Shown in pieces: positions 7,647 to 16,267 of a stretch of 64,000 nt of DNA. Source of the DNA: Marinibacterium anthonyi. Lineage in GTDB: Bacteria > Pseudomonadota > Alphaproteobacteria > Rhodobacterales > Rhodobacteraceae. Where the stretch lies: the NCBI GenBank assembly GCA_003217735.2, contig CP031585.1:1475501-1539500 (forward strand). The letters run 5' to 3'. The translations under genes were made by a program, and so were the position numbers. Each line of letters opens with the position of its first letter. Within the stretch, counting starts at the first letter, position 1. A model generated the notes under the pieces. The model saw nothing but the letters and a program-made list of their open reading frames with translations. It did not search any database and was not told where the DNA came from.

Positions 7647-8204
7647 TCAGCGCAAGGACAGGGCCCGGCGCAGGAGCGCGTCCAGCGACAGCGCGCCGGC
7701 CCCCTTGAAGACGAGCGTCAGCAACACGAACATCCACAGCGTCCGCTGATCCAGGATCAGGCTGCCCGAGGCGGCATCGAACCAGGCGCCCAGGGTCTGC
7801 GCGTCGGTCGATCCGTGGCCGTAGACATCCGTCAGCGACTGCACGGTGACAAAGCCGATCATGCCAAGGGCGGCCAGCCGGGTGCACAGCCCGATGACGA
7901 TCGCCAGCGGCAGCAGGAATTCCGCCCAGGTGCCGATCACCGCGATCAGCCCGTACAGCGGCGACAGCTGGGTGATGTCGTAGGACGCGGCCTCCATCTG
8001 TTTCGGGAACATCTGGGCGTAGGCGCCGACCGAAGGGTGGAAGACGCCCAGGACGCCATCGCCCAGCTTTGTCAGGGCGGAGCGCCAGAAATAGACCAGC
8101 AGCACGGCGGCAAAGACGAAGCGGGCGAGAAGCGGAAGCAGGGCGTTTCCGGCAGTGTCGAGCCGGCCGAGGACGGCGGTGTGCAGCGTCTGGATGGGGC
8201 TCAT
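7647..8204 (-). CDS. DoxX-family membrane protein of the bufferin operon
   Basis: A 185-residue inner-membrane protein with about four hydrophobic segments (LARFVFAAVLLVYFW, GLIAVIGTWAEFLLPLAIVIG, ALGMIGFVTVQ, WMFVLLTLVFKGAG), matching the DoxX family. DoxX proteins are frequent last members of bufferin/Hvf-type operons (HvfD position) and are thought to act in membrane redox handling. The start ATG overlaps the bufC stop (ATGA), so translation is coupled. The gene ends next to the convergent ArsC-like gene. Its biochemical role in this pathway is not established; linkage here is the main clue. Confidence 0.9.
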   Translation of the reverse strand: MSPIQTLHTAVLGRLDTAGNALLPLLARFVFAAVLLVYFWRSALTKLGDGVLGVFHPSVGAYAQMFPKQMEAASYDITQLSPLYGLIAVIGTWAEFLLPLAIVIGLCTRLAALGMIGFVTVQSLTDVYGHGSTDAQTLGAWFDAASGSLILDQRTLWMFVLLTLVFKGAGALSLDALLRRALSLR

Positions 8205-8950
8205 GCGGGCGGGTCCTTTGGGCTCAGGTCGGTGATGGCGCCGCCTTGCAGCAGCAGCGCGGCGACGGGGCCCGGATCGAAGGCCGGGGTGTCGGCGGCG
8301 GCATGGGCGTCGGCCAGCGTGGCGCCCTGCTGAAGCGCGGTGATGAATGCGGCGCCGCCGGGCGGCAGAAGATGCGGTTCGGGGTCGAAGCCGGGGCGCA
8401 GGATGACCACGTCCTGCGGGCCGGGCACGGGCTTGGGCGCGCCGGGCCGGGTGTTGAAGCGCCAGATGGCGTGGATGGGCCAGTTCGATCGGATAAGCCG
8501 CAGGGCTGGGGCCAGGGTGACGCGGCAGCGCATCAGGTCCTCGGGCGGCAGGTCGGGGGCGCCGATCGGGGTGGCATCGGCGGCATGGTAGCTTTGGCGC
8601 ATGGCCAGGTCGAGCCGGGCGATATCGGGCAGATAGCCCAGGTGGCCCAGGTGCGGCAGGGTGGCGATGAAGCCGGGCAGGTTGGCGCCGTACTGCATCA
8701 GACACGGCGTGTCGGGCGGGTTGCGGCGAATGTACAGCCGGGCGAGGCCGTCCATGTTCCGCTGGCCAAGCAGGGTCGCCACGGTCGGGAAGGCCTTGTG
8801 CAGGGCGTCGGTCAGCGAGACGGCGATGTTGTTGCGATAGACGTCAAAGCGCCGGCCGGCGGGGCGGTTCGCGCCGTCCGACAGGCCCTTGGGCACCGGC
8901 TGCTCCGGGTCGAAGAGGGCGGCGTGAAAGGTTGTCTGGTCGGGGATCAT
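8201..8950 (-). CDS. bufC: BufC-like partner of the MNIO enzyme (DUF2063)
   Basis: A 249-residue protein whose N-terminal 95 residues match the DUF2063 domain (RRFDVYRNNIAVSLTDALHK, then FPTVATLLG), followed by a C-terminal domain typical of BufC/HvfC. In bufferin systems this protein recruits the precursor peptide to the metal-dependent oxidase BufB for cysteine modification. ATG 8950 lies 11 bases past the bufB stop. An earlier GTG at 8992 would overlap bufB and adds unconserved Pro-rich residues, so it was not used. The gene order bufA-bufB-bufC-doxX supports the call strongly. Confidence 0.9.
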   Translation of the reverse strand: MIPDQTTFHAALFDPEQPVPKGLSDGANRPAGRRFDVYRNNIAVSLTDALHKAFPTVATLLGQRNMDGLARLYIRRNPPDTPCLMQYGANLPGFIATLPHLGHLGYLPDIARLDLAMRQSYHAADATPIGAPDLPPEDLMRCRVTLAPALRLIRSNWPIHAIWRFNTRPGAPKPVPGPQDVVILRPGFDPEPHLLPPGGAAFITALQQGATLADAHAAADTPAFDPGPVAALLLQGGAITDLSPKDPPA

Positions 8951-8960
8951 TGGATGGGGA

Positions 8961-9812
8961 TCATCGGATGGGGGCCAGGGCCTGCGCGGCACGGGCGGCT
9001 TCTTTCTTCAGGGTCGGCCAGTCGGGGATGTCGTTGTCCCATTCGATCAGCGTCGGTTTCGGCCCCGACAGGTGCAGCGTGTGATCCAGCAGCGCCCAGA
9101 CCGGATCGGCCACCGGCGCGCCGTGGCTGTCGATCAGCAGGGGGGCGCCGTGGTCGTCGGTGTCGCTGTCGTGGCCACCCAGGTGGATTTCGCCGACCTT
9201 GCCCAGCGGAAAGGCGTCGATATAGCCCTGCGGCGAAAACCCGAGGTTGGTGGCCGAGACGAAAACGTTGTTGATGTCCAGCAGCAGGCCGCAGCCGGTG
9301 CGCCGCGCGATCTCGGCCAGGAAATCGGGTTCGGACCATGTGCTGGCGTCGAACGCCAGGTAGCTGGAGGGGTTTTCCAGCAGCATGGGGCGGCCCAGCG
9401 TCTCCTGCAGCTGGTCGATGTGGTCGGCCACGCGGGCAAGGGTGGCGTCGGTATAGGGCAGGGGCAGCAGGTCGTTCAGGTAGTGGCCATCGTGGGTCGA
9501 CCAGGCCAGGTGTTCGGAAAAGCTGGCGGGGCGGGACCACGCCACGAGGCGTTTGAGCCGGGCCAGGTGGTCGGGGTCCAGCGGGCCTTCGCCGCCGATC
9601 GACAGGCCGACGCCGTGGACCGAGATGGGGAACCGTTCGGACAGCGCGCGCAGCTGGGCGTGGGGGCGGCCGCCGTCGCCCATGTAGTTCTCGGCATGGA
9701 CCTCAAGCCAGCGGATCGGGCCCGGGTCTTGCAGGATCGCCGCGAAGTGCTGCGGCTTGAAGCCGACCCCGGGGGCCGCGGGCAGGGGGCTGTGCGGGCG
9801 TGTGTCGAGCAT
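8961..9812 (-). CDS. bufB: BufB-like multinuclear nonheme iron oxidase (MNIO, DUF692)
   Basis: A 283-residue TIM-barrel enzyme of the MNIO family. Likely metal ligands appear in the expected order: [39 protein letters not shown] and GEIHLGGHD. In bufferin pathways this enzyme oxidises cysteines of the precursor, giving thiooxazole-type groups that bind copper. A GGAGG site 7 bases before ATG 9812 fixes the start. It lies 120 bp downstream of the precursor gene with two hairpins between, and is followed by bufC. All motif blocks look intact, so a working enzyme is expected. Confidence 0.95.
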   Translation of the reverse strand: MLDTRPHSPLPAAPGVGFKPQHFAAILQDPGPIRWLEVHAENYMGDGGRPHAQLRALSERFPISVHGVGLSIGGEGPLDPDHLARLKRLVAWSRPASFSEHLAWSTHDGHYLNDLLPLPYTDATLARVADHIDQLQETLGRPMLLENPSSYLAFDASTWSEPDFLAEIARRTGCGLLLDINNVFVSATNLGFSPQGYIDAFPLGKVGEIHLGGHDSDTDDHGAPLLIDSHGAPVADPVWALLDHTLHLSGPKPTLIEWDNDIPDWPTLKKEAARAAQALAPIR

Positions 9813-9848
9813 GGCGAACCTCCGGCAGGGTGGCGGGGCGGCGGGGGC

Positions 9849-9908
9849 GGCGGGGCAAACCCCGCCCCGCGCGGACGGGTGTGTAGGATGGGTTCTTTGA
9901 ACCCATCC
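9849..9908 (-). promoter_or_regulatory. Two hairpins between bufA and bufB
   Basis: GGATGGGTTC-TTT-GAACCCATCC (9886-9908) is a perfect 10-bp stem with a 3-base loop. GGCGGGG-CAAA-CCCCGCC (9849-9866) is a perfect 7-bp stem with a 4-base loop. Both sit in the 120-bp gap between the precursor gene and the modification genes. Such hairpins could stabilise the bufA message or attenuate read-through, so that precursor is made in excess over enzymes. That role is inferred. Confidence 0.45.
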
Positions 9909-9932
9909 CTGGACGGTCAGAAGGTCACAAGC

Positions 9933-10235
9933 TCAGGCCGGCAGGTCGCGGTCCAGAGCCTCCAGCGCGCCGTGGCGTTCGGCGCCGTCGTCCTGGGGTG
10001 GCAGGACGATTTCCATACAGGTGCCGGCGTCGACCAGCATCCAGGCGTTGCCCTGGTAGTCGCGTGTCGAGGTGCCGGCGCAGGTGGTGCCGGGGCCGGC
10101 GGCGCAATCGTTTTCGCCCGCCAGCGCCACGCCAAAGCATTTCTCCTTGGCCTGCGCCTCGGCGATGGTGCCCTGCGTGGCAAACGCGGCGGCCAGCGAG
10201 GCGGCCACGGTCATCGTCTTCATGGATTTCGACAT
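9933..10235 (-). CDS. bufA: Bufferin precursor peptide (DUF2282, copper-binding RiPP)
   Basis: A 100-residue precursor with a signal peptide (residues 1-28, [20 protein letters not shown]) and four cysteines at positions 33, 44, 52 and 73 in the contexts [20 protein letters not shown] and GTCMEI. This is the pattern of DUF2282 bufferins, where inner cysteines are modified by BufB/BufC and the exported product sequesters copper. The tail after residue 77 is acidic (PQDDGAERH). AAGGGAG lies about 7 bases before ATG 10235. It is the first gene of a bufA-bufB-bufC-doxX operon. The metal specificity is inferred from the family. Confidence 0.9.
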   Translation of the reverse strand: MSKSMKTMTVAASLAAAFATQGTIAEAQAKEKCFGVALAGENDCAAGPGTTCAGTSTRDYQGNAWMLVDAGTCMEIVLPPQDDGAERHGALEALDRDLPA

Positions 10236-10285
10236 CTCTTATCTCCCTTGACTGGATCGGGTGTCATCATTGGACATCTTCAGCC

Positions 10286-10314
10286 TAGACGGAGAGGCGC
10301 GTTGCGGGAACTCC
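10286..10314 (-). promoter_or_regulatory. Possible ECF-sigma promoter of the bufferin operon
   Basis: On the minus strand GGAGTT (10314-10309) is followed after 17 bp by CGTCTA (10291-10286), a -10-like element seen in ECF-sigma promoters. It lies about 50 bp upstream of the bufA start. The -35 deviates from the usual GGAAC, so this is tentative. Confidence 0.28.
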
Positions 10315-10399
10315 CCAGGCGCAGGCTCACACGCCTGTCAGGGGGCGTGACGCCTGTTCGGCGACAACCCCTTGATAACACGAGGACCTGTAACGAAAC

Positions 10400-10427
10400 C
10401 GGCCGGGCGTCGATGACAACCCGGCCG
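10400..10427 (-). terminator. Hairpin downstream of thrS
   Basis: CGGCCGGG (10400-10407) pairs perfectly with CCCGGCCG (10420-10427) over a 12-base loop, 35 bp past the thrS stop. On the minus strand only a short T-containing tract follows, so it is a candidate rather than a textbook terminator. Confidence 0.4.
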
Positions 10428-10461
10428 ATTTGTTTCACGCGATGTTACGAAAACGCCGCCG

Positions 10462-12441
10462 TCACAGAAGATCCGGCGCCGTCGCTTCGCGGCCAAGGCC
10501 GGCGACCACATCGGCCAGGCTTTCCACCCTGGTCTGCTTCTCGCCCAGGCGACGGACCGACACGGTACGCTCTTCGACTTCACGCGCGCCGACGGCCAGG
10601 ATCACCGGGACCTTGCCGACGGAATGTTCACGGACCTTGTAGTTGATCTTTTCGTTGCGCAGATCGGCCTCGGCCCGGACACCGGCGGCGGACAGCTGGG
10701 CCACGACCTCGGTCACGTAGTCATCCGCCTCGGACGTGATCGAGGCGACGACAACCTGGCGCGGGGCCAGCCAGAAGGGCAGCTTGCCTTCCCAGTTCTC
10801 GATCAGGATGCCGATGAAGCGTTCGAACGATCCCAGGCAGGCGCGGTGCAGCATGTAGGGCCGGTGCTTGTCGCCATCCGCGGCGATATAGCTGGCGCCC
10901 AGCCGTTCCGGCAGGTTCGGGTCGACCTGGAAGGTGCCGCATTGCCAGACCCGGCCGATCGCATCGGTCAGGTAGAAATCAAGCTTGGGCCCGTAGAACG
11001 CCCCGTCGCCCGGTTCCAGCGTATAGTCGCGGCCAACCGCCTTGATGGCGTTTTCCAGCGCGCCTTCGACATAGTCCCAGCTTTCCTCGGTCCCGACGCG
11101 CTTTTCGGGGCGCGTGGCAAATCGGATCTCGAACTTCTCAAACCCAAGCTCTTCATAGACATTCGCCAGGAAATCGATGAAGCGCGCGCATTCCGACTGG
11201 ATCTGGTCTTCGGTGCAGAAGATATGCGCGTCGTCCTGGGTAAAGCCGCGCACCCGCATGATGCCGTGCAGCGCGCCCGAGGGTTCGAATCGCGAACACG
11301 ATCCGAATTCGGCCAGCCGCAGGGGCAGGTCGCGGTAGGACTTGAGCCCCTGGTTGAACACCTGCACGTGGCAGGGGCAGTTCATCGGTTTCAGCGCGTT
11401 GATCCGCGTCTGGTCCTTATTCTTTGCGGACGCATCGTCGTTCTCGCCGTCGCGGCTTTCATCCACTTCGACGATGAACATGTGGTGCTGGTACTTGTCC
11501 CAGTGGCCCGAGGCTTCCCACAGCTTGCGGTCGACGACCTGCGGCGTGTTGATCTCGCGGTAGCCACCGGCGCGCTGCTTGCGCCGCATGTAATCCTGCA
11601 GGGTCGTGTAAATGGTCCAGCCGTTGGGGTGCCAGAACACCTGGCCCGGGGCTTCTTCCTGCATGTGGAACAGGTCCATCTCGCGGCCCAGCTTGCGGTG
11701 GTCGCGCTTGGCGGCCTCCTCCAGCATGTGCAGGTGGGCCTTCAGCTTTTCCTTGCCGGTGAAGGCCACGCCATAGATCCGCTGCAGCATCTGCCGCTTG
11801 CTGTCGCCGCGCCAGTAGGCGCCGGCGATCGACATCAGCTTGAAGGCATCCGCCGGGACCTGGCCGGTGTGCTGCAGGTGGGGCCCACGGCACAGATCCT
11901 GCCAGTGCCCGTGCCAGTACATGCGCAGGGGTTCGTCGCCGGGAATCGCGTCGATCAGCTCCACCTTGTACGGCTCGTTGTTGGCCTCGTAGAACTTGAC
12001 CGCGCGCTCGCGGTCCCAGACCTCGGTGGTCACGGGATCGCGGCGGTTGATGATCTCCTTCATCTTGGCCTCGATCTGGCCAAGGTCTTCCGGAGTAAAC
12101 GGTTCCTTGCGGTCGAAGTCGTAATACCAGCCGTTGTCGATGACGGGGCCGATGGTGACCTTGGTGTCGGGCCAGATCTCCTGCACGGCGCGGGCCATGA
12201 TGTGGGCCAGGTCGTGGCGGATCAGCTCGTTCGCCTGGGCTTCGTCCTTCATCGTGTGGATGGCGATGTCGGCATCCGTGTCGATGGGCCACTGCAGGTC
12301 CCAGTGCTTGCCGTTGACGGTGGCGCTGATCGCCTTCTTGGCAAGCGAGGTGGAGATGTCGGCAGCGACCTGCGCAGGCGTGATGCCGGCGTCGTAGGAA
12401 CGCGAATTGCCATCGGGAAGGGTGAGAGAGATTGGGGCCAT
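10462..12441 (-). CDS. thrS: Threonyl-tRNA synthetase
   Basis: A 659-residue class II tRNA synthetase that charges tRNA-Thr in the cytoplasm. Domains in order are TGS (residues 1-61, [13 protein letters not shown]), the second additional/editing domain with HDLAH near residue 75 and a later [12 protein letters not shown], the catalytic core with NCPCHVQVF holding a zinc-ligand cysteine, and a C-terminal anticodon-binding domain ([16 protein letters not shown] onward). ATG 12441 starts the TGS domain; a longer in-frame ATG at 12540 adds an unconserved segment. It is a single gene with no partner. All class II motifs seem intact and the length fits the family. Confidence 0.97.
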   Translation of the reverse strand: MAPISLTLPDGNSRSYDAGITPAQVAADISTSLAKKAISATVNGKHWDLQWPIDTDADIAIHTMKDEAQANELIRHDLAHIMARAVQEIWPDTKVTIGPVIDNGWYYDFDRKEPFTPEDLGQIEAKMKEIINRRDPVTTEVWDRERAVKFYEANNEPYKVELIDAIPGDEPLRMYWHGHWQDLCRGPHLQHTGQVPADAFKLMSIAGAYWRGDSKRQMLQRIYGVAFTGKEKLKAHLHMLEEAAKRDHRKLGREMDLFHMQEEAPGQVFWHPNGWTIYTTLQDYMRRKQRAGGYREINTPQVVDRKLWEASGHWDKYQHHMFIVEVDESRDGENDDASAKNKDQTRINALKPMNCPCHVQVFNQGLKSYRDLPLRLAEFGSCSRFEPSGALHGIMRVRGFTQDDAHIFCTEDQIQSECARFIDFLANVYEELGFEKFEIRFATRPEKRVGTEESWDYVEGALENAIKAVGRDYTLEPGDGAFYGPKLDFYLTDAIGRVWQCGTFQVDPNLPERLGASYIAADGDKHRPYMLHRACLGSFERFIGILIENWEGKLPFWLAPRQVVVASITSEADDYVTEVVAQLSAAGVRAEADLRNEKINYKVREHSVGKVPVILAVGAREVEERTVSVRRLGEKQTRVESLADVVAGLGREATAPDLL

Positions 12442-12574
12442 GTCGGCTCTCCTCGTCGGTTTGGCGCCCACGGAACGCCCGGTTGCGGGTATGTTGCGGG
12501 GGTTTAAGTGACGGCAGGAGGACACGGAGTCAAGCGGCAAGGGCCGCCTGTGCGGCCCTTGCGATAGCGACGTG

Positions 12575-12976
12575 TCAGGCCGTCAGAAGGACCACCGCAA
12601 AGGTCAGCAGGCAGGCCCAGCCGGCCAGGTGCAGCAGCGGGCGCAGCGGCATCTTGGCGATGCCGGTGATGTAGCCCGCCGCGTGCAGAACGCGGATCCA
12701 GAAGAACGCGCAGGCGGTGGCGGCGGTGACCGGGGTCGACACCCCCATGCCCTGTGCGACCAGGACCAGCACCGCGAACGGCAGGAATTGTTCCAGCAGG
12801 TTCAGGTGCGCCCGCCAGGCGCGTTGCGTCATGTCCGTCATCGCGGTGATCTGCGGGATCCGGTCGAAGGTGGCATAGCGTGCATTGGAACCGGTGGCCG
12901 ACAGCGCCACGAAGGGGATCCAGAGAGAACCGGCCAGGATCGCGGTCAGCACCAGCCAGAACAGTTCGGGCGTCAT
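12575..12976 (-). CDS. MAPEG-family membrane protein
   Basis: A 133-residue integral membrane protein with four hydrophobic helices, matching the MAPEG family (membrane-associated eicosanoid/glutathione metabolism), which in bacteria are mostly uncharacterised. Family marks include an N-terminal [15 protein letters not shown] helix, the Arg/Asn-rich loop [19 protein letters not shown] and a C-terminal helix. Its ATG overlaps the stop of the ArsR-SRPBCC gene (ATGA), so the two are co-transcribed and translationally coupled. A glutathione-linked detoxification role is possible, but nothing in the sequence gives a substrate. Confidence 0.87.
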   Translation of the reverse strand: MTPELFWLVLTAILAGSLWIPFVALSATGSNARYATFDRIPQITAMTDMTQRAWRAHLNLLEQFLPFAVLVLVAQGMGVSTPVTAATACAFFWIRVLHAAGYITGIAKMPLRPLLHLAGWACLLTFAVVLLTA

Positions 12977-13725
12977 TGGGGCATTTCCGGGAAGAAGCGG
13001 TGCGCCTCGCCGGTTTCCAGGAAGGTCTTGATGCCCGCAAGGAACCGGGTCCAGCCGTCGCCGATGCCCGGCTGGCTGCCCGGAATGTCGTAATGCTCGA
13101 CGGTCAGCTTCATGCCCGATGACGTGGGCTCGACCAGGTAGACGCAGCGCGACTCCGTCGCATCGCCCCCCCAGGAGGGCAGGAACACCATCTCGATCCG
13201 GGTCTTGGGGTCGATGGCGATGACCCGGTTGGTCAGCATCGGGTTTCCGTCGGGAAACAGATAGGCGATTTCGTCGCCGGTGGTTTCCATGTTGCCGCGC
13301 GCGGCCTGGCAGGCGTGGTGATAGCGGGCGATGACGTCGCCGCGGGTCAGCGCGTCCCACAGGGCGTCCTGGGTGCAGTTGATGAAGGTCGACAGGATAA
13401 AGTCCGGTTTTGTCATGGTTCGGTCCTCGAGTTGGGCTTTCAGATCCGCCAGCGCTTGGGCCTGGGGCTTGAGGAAGGGATGGATCCAGCGATCGATCAC
13501 TTCCTGCAGGGGCAGGGCATTCAGGTAGTGGTACTTGAACCGCCCCCGCTTGCGCGTGACGACGAGATGGGCGTCCTCGAGCACCTTGAGATGCTTCATC
13601 ACCCCGAACCGGGTCATGTCCAACTGCTCTTCCAGCTCGGTCAGTGTCTGCCCGTCCTTCGCGCGGAGCGAGTCCAGGAGCGCGCGGCGGGCAGGGTCGT
13701 TGAGGGCCTTGAAGATCGCGTCCAT
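12973..13725 (-). CDS. ArsR-type HTH regulator fused to an SRPBCC (AHSA1) domain
   Basis: A 250-residue fusion. Residues 1-85 form an ArsR-family winged helix (DAIFKALNDPARRALLDSL, then FGVMKHLKVLEDAHLV). Residues about 105-245 form an AHSA1/SRPBCC ligand-binding barrel (TFINCTQDALWDALTRGD, later GMKLTVEHYDIPG and GWTRFLAGIKTFLETGE). The domain order is known in alphaproteobacteria and suggests a one-component sensor for a hydrophobic ligand. No ArsR metal-binding cysteine pair is visible. A 50-bp dyad ending 6 bp upstream of the ATG suggests autoregulation. It is followed by a coupled MAPEG gene and faces a divergent hydrolase gene. Confidence 0.92.
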   Translation of the reverse strand: MDAIFKALNDPARRALLDSLRAKDGQTLTELEEQLDMTRFGVMKHLKVLEDAHLVVTRKRGRFKYHYLNALPLQEVIDRWIHPFLKPQAQALADLKAQLEDRTMTKPDFILSTFINCTQDALWDALTRGDVIARYHHACQAARGNMETTGDEIAYLFPDGNPMLTNRVIAIDPKTRIEMVFLPSWGGDATESRCVYLVEPTSSGMKLTVEHYDIPGSQPGIGDGWTRFLAGIKTFLETGEAHRFFPEMPQ

Positions 13726-13730
13726 GGAAT

Positions 13731-13780
13731 CGCTTATACGTTACTATTGGGTCACGTGACAAGATGGTAACCTATAAGCG
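13731..13780. promoter_or_regulatory. 50-bp concentric dyad, putative operator
   Basis: Three inverted repeats share one centre at 13755.5: outer CGCTTATA/TATAAGCG, middle GTTAC/GTAAC and inner GTCACGTGAC. Over the 25-base half-sites 20 positions match. It lies between the ArsR-SRPBCC gene and the divergent hydrolase gene and overlaps where both promoters should be. Binding of the adjacent ArsR-type regulator, which would bind as a dimer or pair of dimers, is inferred. Confidence 0.62.
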
Positions 13781-13834
13781 GGTGGACCCCGGGACAGGGT
13801 CGTGCATGATCGCGGCGAAAGCCGGAGGCATGTC

Positions 13835-14578
13835 ATGAGCGAACCGAACTACCTGGAAACGCCGCAGGGCCGGCGGCTGGCCTATCACCGCACCGAAGGC
13901 CGGGGGCCGATGGTCGTGTTCCTGGGCGGGCTGAAGTCCGACATGGAGGGCACCAAGGCGGTGGTCCTGGAAGCCTGGGCCAAGGCGGCGGGGCGCGCGT
14001 TCCTGCGGTTCGACTATTCGGGCCACGGCCAGTCGAGCGGCACGTTCGAGCAGGGATCCATCGCCGATTGGCACGAGGATACGCTGGCCGCCATCGAGGC
14101 GCTGACAGAGGGACCGCTGGTGGTGGTGGGGTCGTCCATGGGCGGCTGGCAGGCGCTGCTCCTCGCTCGGGCTTTGCCCTCACGCGTCGCGGGGCTGGTG
14201 ACCGTGGCGGCAGCCCCCGATTTCACCGAAGATGGCTATTGGGCCGGGTTCACCGACGCGCAGAAGGCGCGGATCGAGGCCGGGCAGGCGGTGGAACTGC
14301 CGTCGGATTACATGGAGCCCTACATCGTCACGAAGAAGATGATCGACGACGGGCGCCGCTGCCTTGTGCTGCGCGCGCCGCTGGACCTGCCGTTCCCGGT
14401 GCGGCTGTTGCAGGGCACGGCGGATACGGCCGTGTCGGTCGCCACGGCGGTCGCGCTGCTGGACCACGCGACCAGCCCCGACATGCGGCTGACGATCGTG
14501 AAGGACGCCGATCACCGGTTTTCCGACGACACCTGCCTGGGCCTGATCAAGGCGGCGGTCGAAGAGGTCTCGGGGTGA
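13835..14578 (+). CDS. Alpha/beta hydrolase
   Basis: A 247-residue cytosolic hydrolase with nucleophile elbow GSSMGG (Ser in VVVGSSMGGWQ), an oxyanion-region VVFLGGLKSDMEGTK, acid in GTADTAVSV and catalytic His in DADHRFSD. The early segment RFDYSGHGQSSG is typical of small carboxylesterase/lipase-like proteins. GGAGG lies 6 bases before ATG 13835, so this start is preferred over 13802. It is divergent from the ArsR-SRPBCC gene, shares the dyad at 13731-13780 and overlaps the next gene, starting a rightward cluster of hydrolase-type genes. The substrate is unknown. Confidence 0.9.
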   Translation: MSEPNYLETPQGRRLAYHRTEGRGPMVVFLGGLKSDMEGTKAVVLEAWAKAAGRAFLRFDYSGHGQSSGTFEQGSIADWHEDTLAAIEALTEGPLVVVGSSMGGWQALLLARALPSRVAGLVTVAAAPDFTEDGYWAGFTDAQKARIEAGQAVELPSDYMEPYIVTKKMIDDGRRCLVLRAPLDLPFPVRLLQGTADTAVSVATAVALLDHATSPDMRLTIVKDADHRFSDDTCLGLIKAAVEEVSG

Positions 14579-15165
14579 GCCGGCGGCTGCTGTTCATCAC
14601 CCATGCCGACGTGCGGATCGACCCGGACGTGCCGGTGGACCGCTGGCCGCTGAACGATCGCGGCCGGGCGCGGCACGCGGCATTCTCGGCCAGTGACGCG
14701 GTGGCGGGGGTGACGGCGGTCTATGCCAGTGCCGAGCAGAAGGCGCAGGACGGTGCGGCGATCCTGGCGCAGGCCCGGGGGCTGCGGGTGCAGACCGTCG
14801 CGGCGCTGCATGAAAACGACCGGACGGCGACGGGCTACCTTCCCCGGGAAGACTTCGAGGCGATGGCCGATGCGTTCTTTGCCCGGCCCGAGGTTTCGGT
14901 CCGTGGATGGGAGCGGGCAGCGGACGCGCAGGCGCGGATCTGTGCGGCGGTGAGCGGGATCGCGGCGGCAGACGGCACCGAGGGCGACATTGCCATCGTG
15001 GCCCATGGCGGGGTCGGGGCGCTGCTGCTGTGCGACCGGATGGGCGTGGCGATCAGCCGGGCGCAGGATCAGCCGGCGAACGGCGGGGGGAATGTTCTGG
15101 CGTTCGCCTTGCCGGACTTGAGTTTGATCCACGGCTGGCGCGATATTGCCCCCATGTCCGGTTAG
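14575..15165 (+). CDS. Histidine-phosphatase superfamily protein
   Basis: A 196-residue protein of the histidine phosphatase (phosphoglycerate-mutase-like) superfamily. The catalytic strand reads LLFITHADV, where the usual RHG is replaced by THA but the His is kept. The second conserved His sits in IVAHGGVGALLL, and WPLNDRGRARHAAF is the usual follow-on segment. The GTG start at 14575 overlaps the previous stop by coupling, in the pattern GTGA. The altered first motif may change activity, though variants of this kind occur in the family. Phosphate donor and substrate are not predictable. Confidence 0.82.
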   Translation: MSRRLLFITHADVRIDPDVPVDRWPLNDRGRARHAAFSASDAVAGVTAVYASAEQKAQDGAAILAQARGLRVQTVAALHENDRTATGYLPREDFEAMADAFFARPEVSVRGWERAADAQARICAAVSGIAAADGTEGDIAIVAHGGVGALLLCDRMGVAISRAQDQPANGGGNVLAFALPDLSLIHGWRDIAPMSG

Positions 15166-15174
15166 GGAGAGGCG

Positions 15175-16194
15175 ATGCGCGGGATCGGCAAGGCACTGGG
15201 ACGGATCCTGCTGGGTCTGCTGATTGCAGCCGGTGCCCTTGTCGCTGCCCTTGTCGGTGCCCTGTGGCTGTTCGGCCCGCGCGAACCGGTGGTGCTGAGC
15301 GCGGATTTCGATCCGCGGAAATTCGGCGAAGGCGTGCAGGTCTATTTCGAAAGCATCGAAAGCGCCTTTGACGACATCACGCCCGGGGTCGAGAAGCGGG
15401 TGATCTGGGCCGACGGGTTCAAGGAACGGCGCACGCCGGTGTCGGTGGTCTATATCCACGGCTTCACGGCGACGTCGCAGGAAATCCGTCCGGTGCCCGA
15501 TCGCGTGGCGCAGGCGCTGGGCGCGAACCTGGTTTTCACGCGGCTGGCCGGGCACGGGCGGCCAGGCGATGCGTTGGGCAGGGTGACGGCAATCGACTGG
15601 GTCGAGGATACCGCCGAGGCGCTGGCCGCGGGCCGGGCGGTGGGCGAGAAGGTGGTGGTCATCGCGACCTCGACCGGGGGGACGCTGGCGGCGCTGGCGG
15701 CGCTGGATCCGGCGATGTCCGACCGCGTGGCGGCGATGATCCTGATCAGCCCGAACTTTGGTCCCAACGAGGTCGCGGCGGGGCTGCTGAGCTGGCCCGG
15801 GGCGCGGTGGTGGCTGCCCTGGGTGATCGGCGACCGGCGCAGTTACACGCCGGCGAGCGAGGCGATCGGGCGCTACTGGACGACGGATTATCCCAGCGTG
15901 GCTGTCCTGCCGATGGCGGCGCTGGTGAGCGAGACCGTGGCGCAGGATTTTTCCGGGGCGCGGGTGCCGGCGCTGTTCTGGTTCACCGAGGAAGACCAGG
16001 TGGTGCGCCCCGAGATGACCCACCAGGTGGCCAACGCCTGGGGCGGGCGGGTGTCGATGGAGGTGGTCAGGATGGGGCCGGGCGACGATCCGTCGAGCCA
16101 CGTGATCGCGGGTGACCTGGTGTCGCCGGGCCAGACGGATGCGGCGGTGGCGGGGATGCTGGACTGGCTGCGCTCGGAAGGGATCGGGGGATGA
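15175..16194 (+). CDS. Membrane-anchored alpha/beta hydrolase
   Basis: A 339-residue protein with an N-terminal membrane segment (residues 9-31, ILLGLLIAAGALVAALVGAL) and a hydrolase domain likely exposed to the periplasm. The oxyanion region is VVYIHGFTATSQE, the nucleophile elbow is ATSTGGT with Ser in the unusual A-x-S-x-G form, the acid is in FTEEDQVV and the terminal His in DPSSHVIAGD. It starts 10 bases after the phosphatase gene, so the three genes form one operon. Lipolytic or esterase activity is a reasonable inference; no substrate can be named. Confidence 0.87.
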   Translation: MRGIGKALGRILLGLLIAAGALVAALVGALWLFGPREPVVLSADFDPRKFGEGVQVYFESIESAFDDITPGVEKRVIWADGFKERRTPVSVVYIHGFTATSQEIRPVPDRVAQALGANLVFTRLAGHGRPGDALGRVTAIDWVEDTAEALAAGRAVGEKVVVIATSTGGTLAALAALDPAMSDRVAAMILISPNFGPNEVAAGLLSWPGARWWLPWVIGDRRSYTPASEAIGRYWTTDYPSVAVLPMAALVSETVAQDFSGARVPALFWFTEEDQVVRPEMTHQVANAWGGRVSMEVVRMGPGDDPSSHVIAGDLVSPGQTDAAVAGMLDWLRSEGIGG

Positions 16195-16267
16195 GGCGGA
16201 GCGGCGCGGACCGCGTCCGCAAAGCGCCCGCCCGCCCGCCCCGCTTTCCGGACGCGGTCCGCGCCTG

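Noticed and set aside
10624-12507. 627-codon open frame on the plus strand
   Set aside because: It lies entirely antisense to thrS and has no protein-family resemblance; long opposite frames are expected in GC-rich coding DNA.
12575-13762. 395-codon frame spanning MAPEG and the regulator gene
   Set aside because: Only its end is MAPEG; the rest is an out-of-frame shadow of the ArsR-SRPBCC gene.
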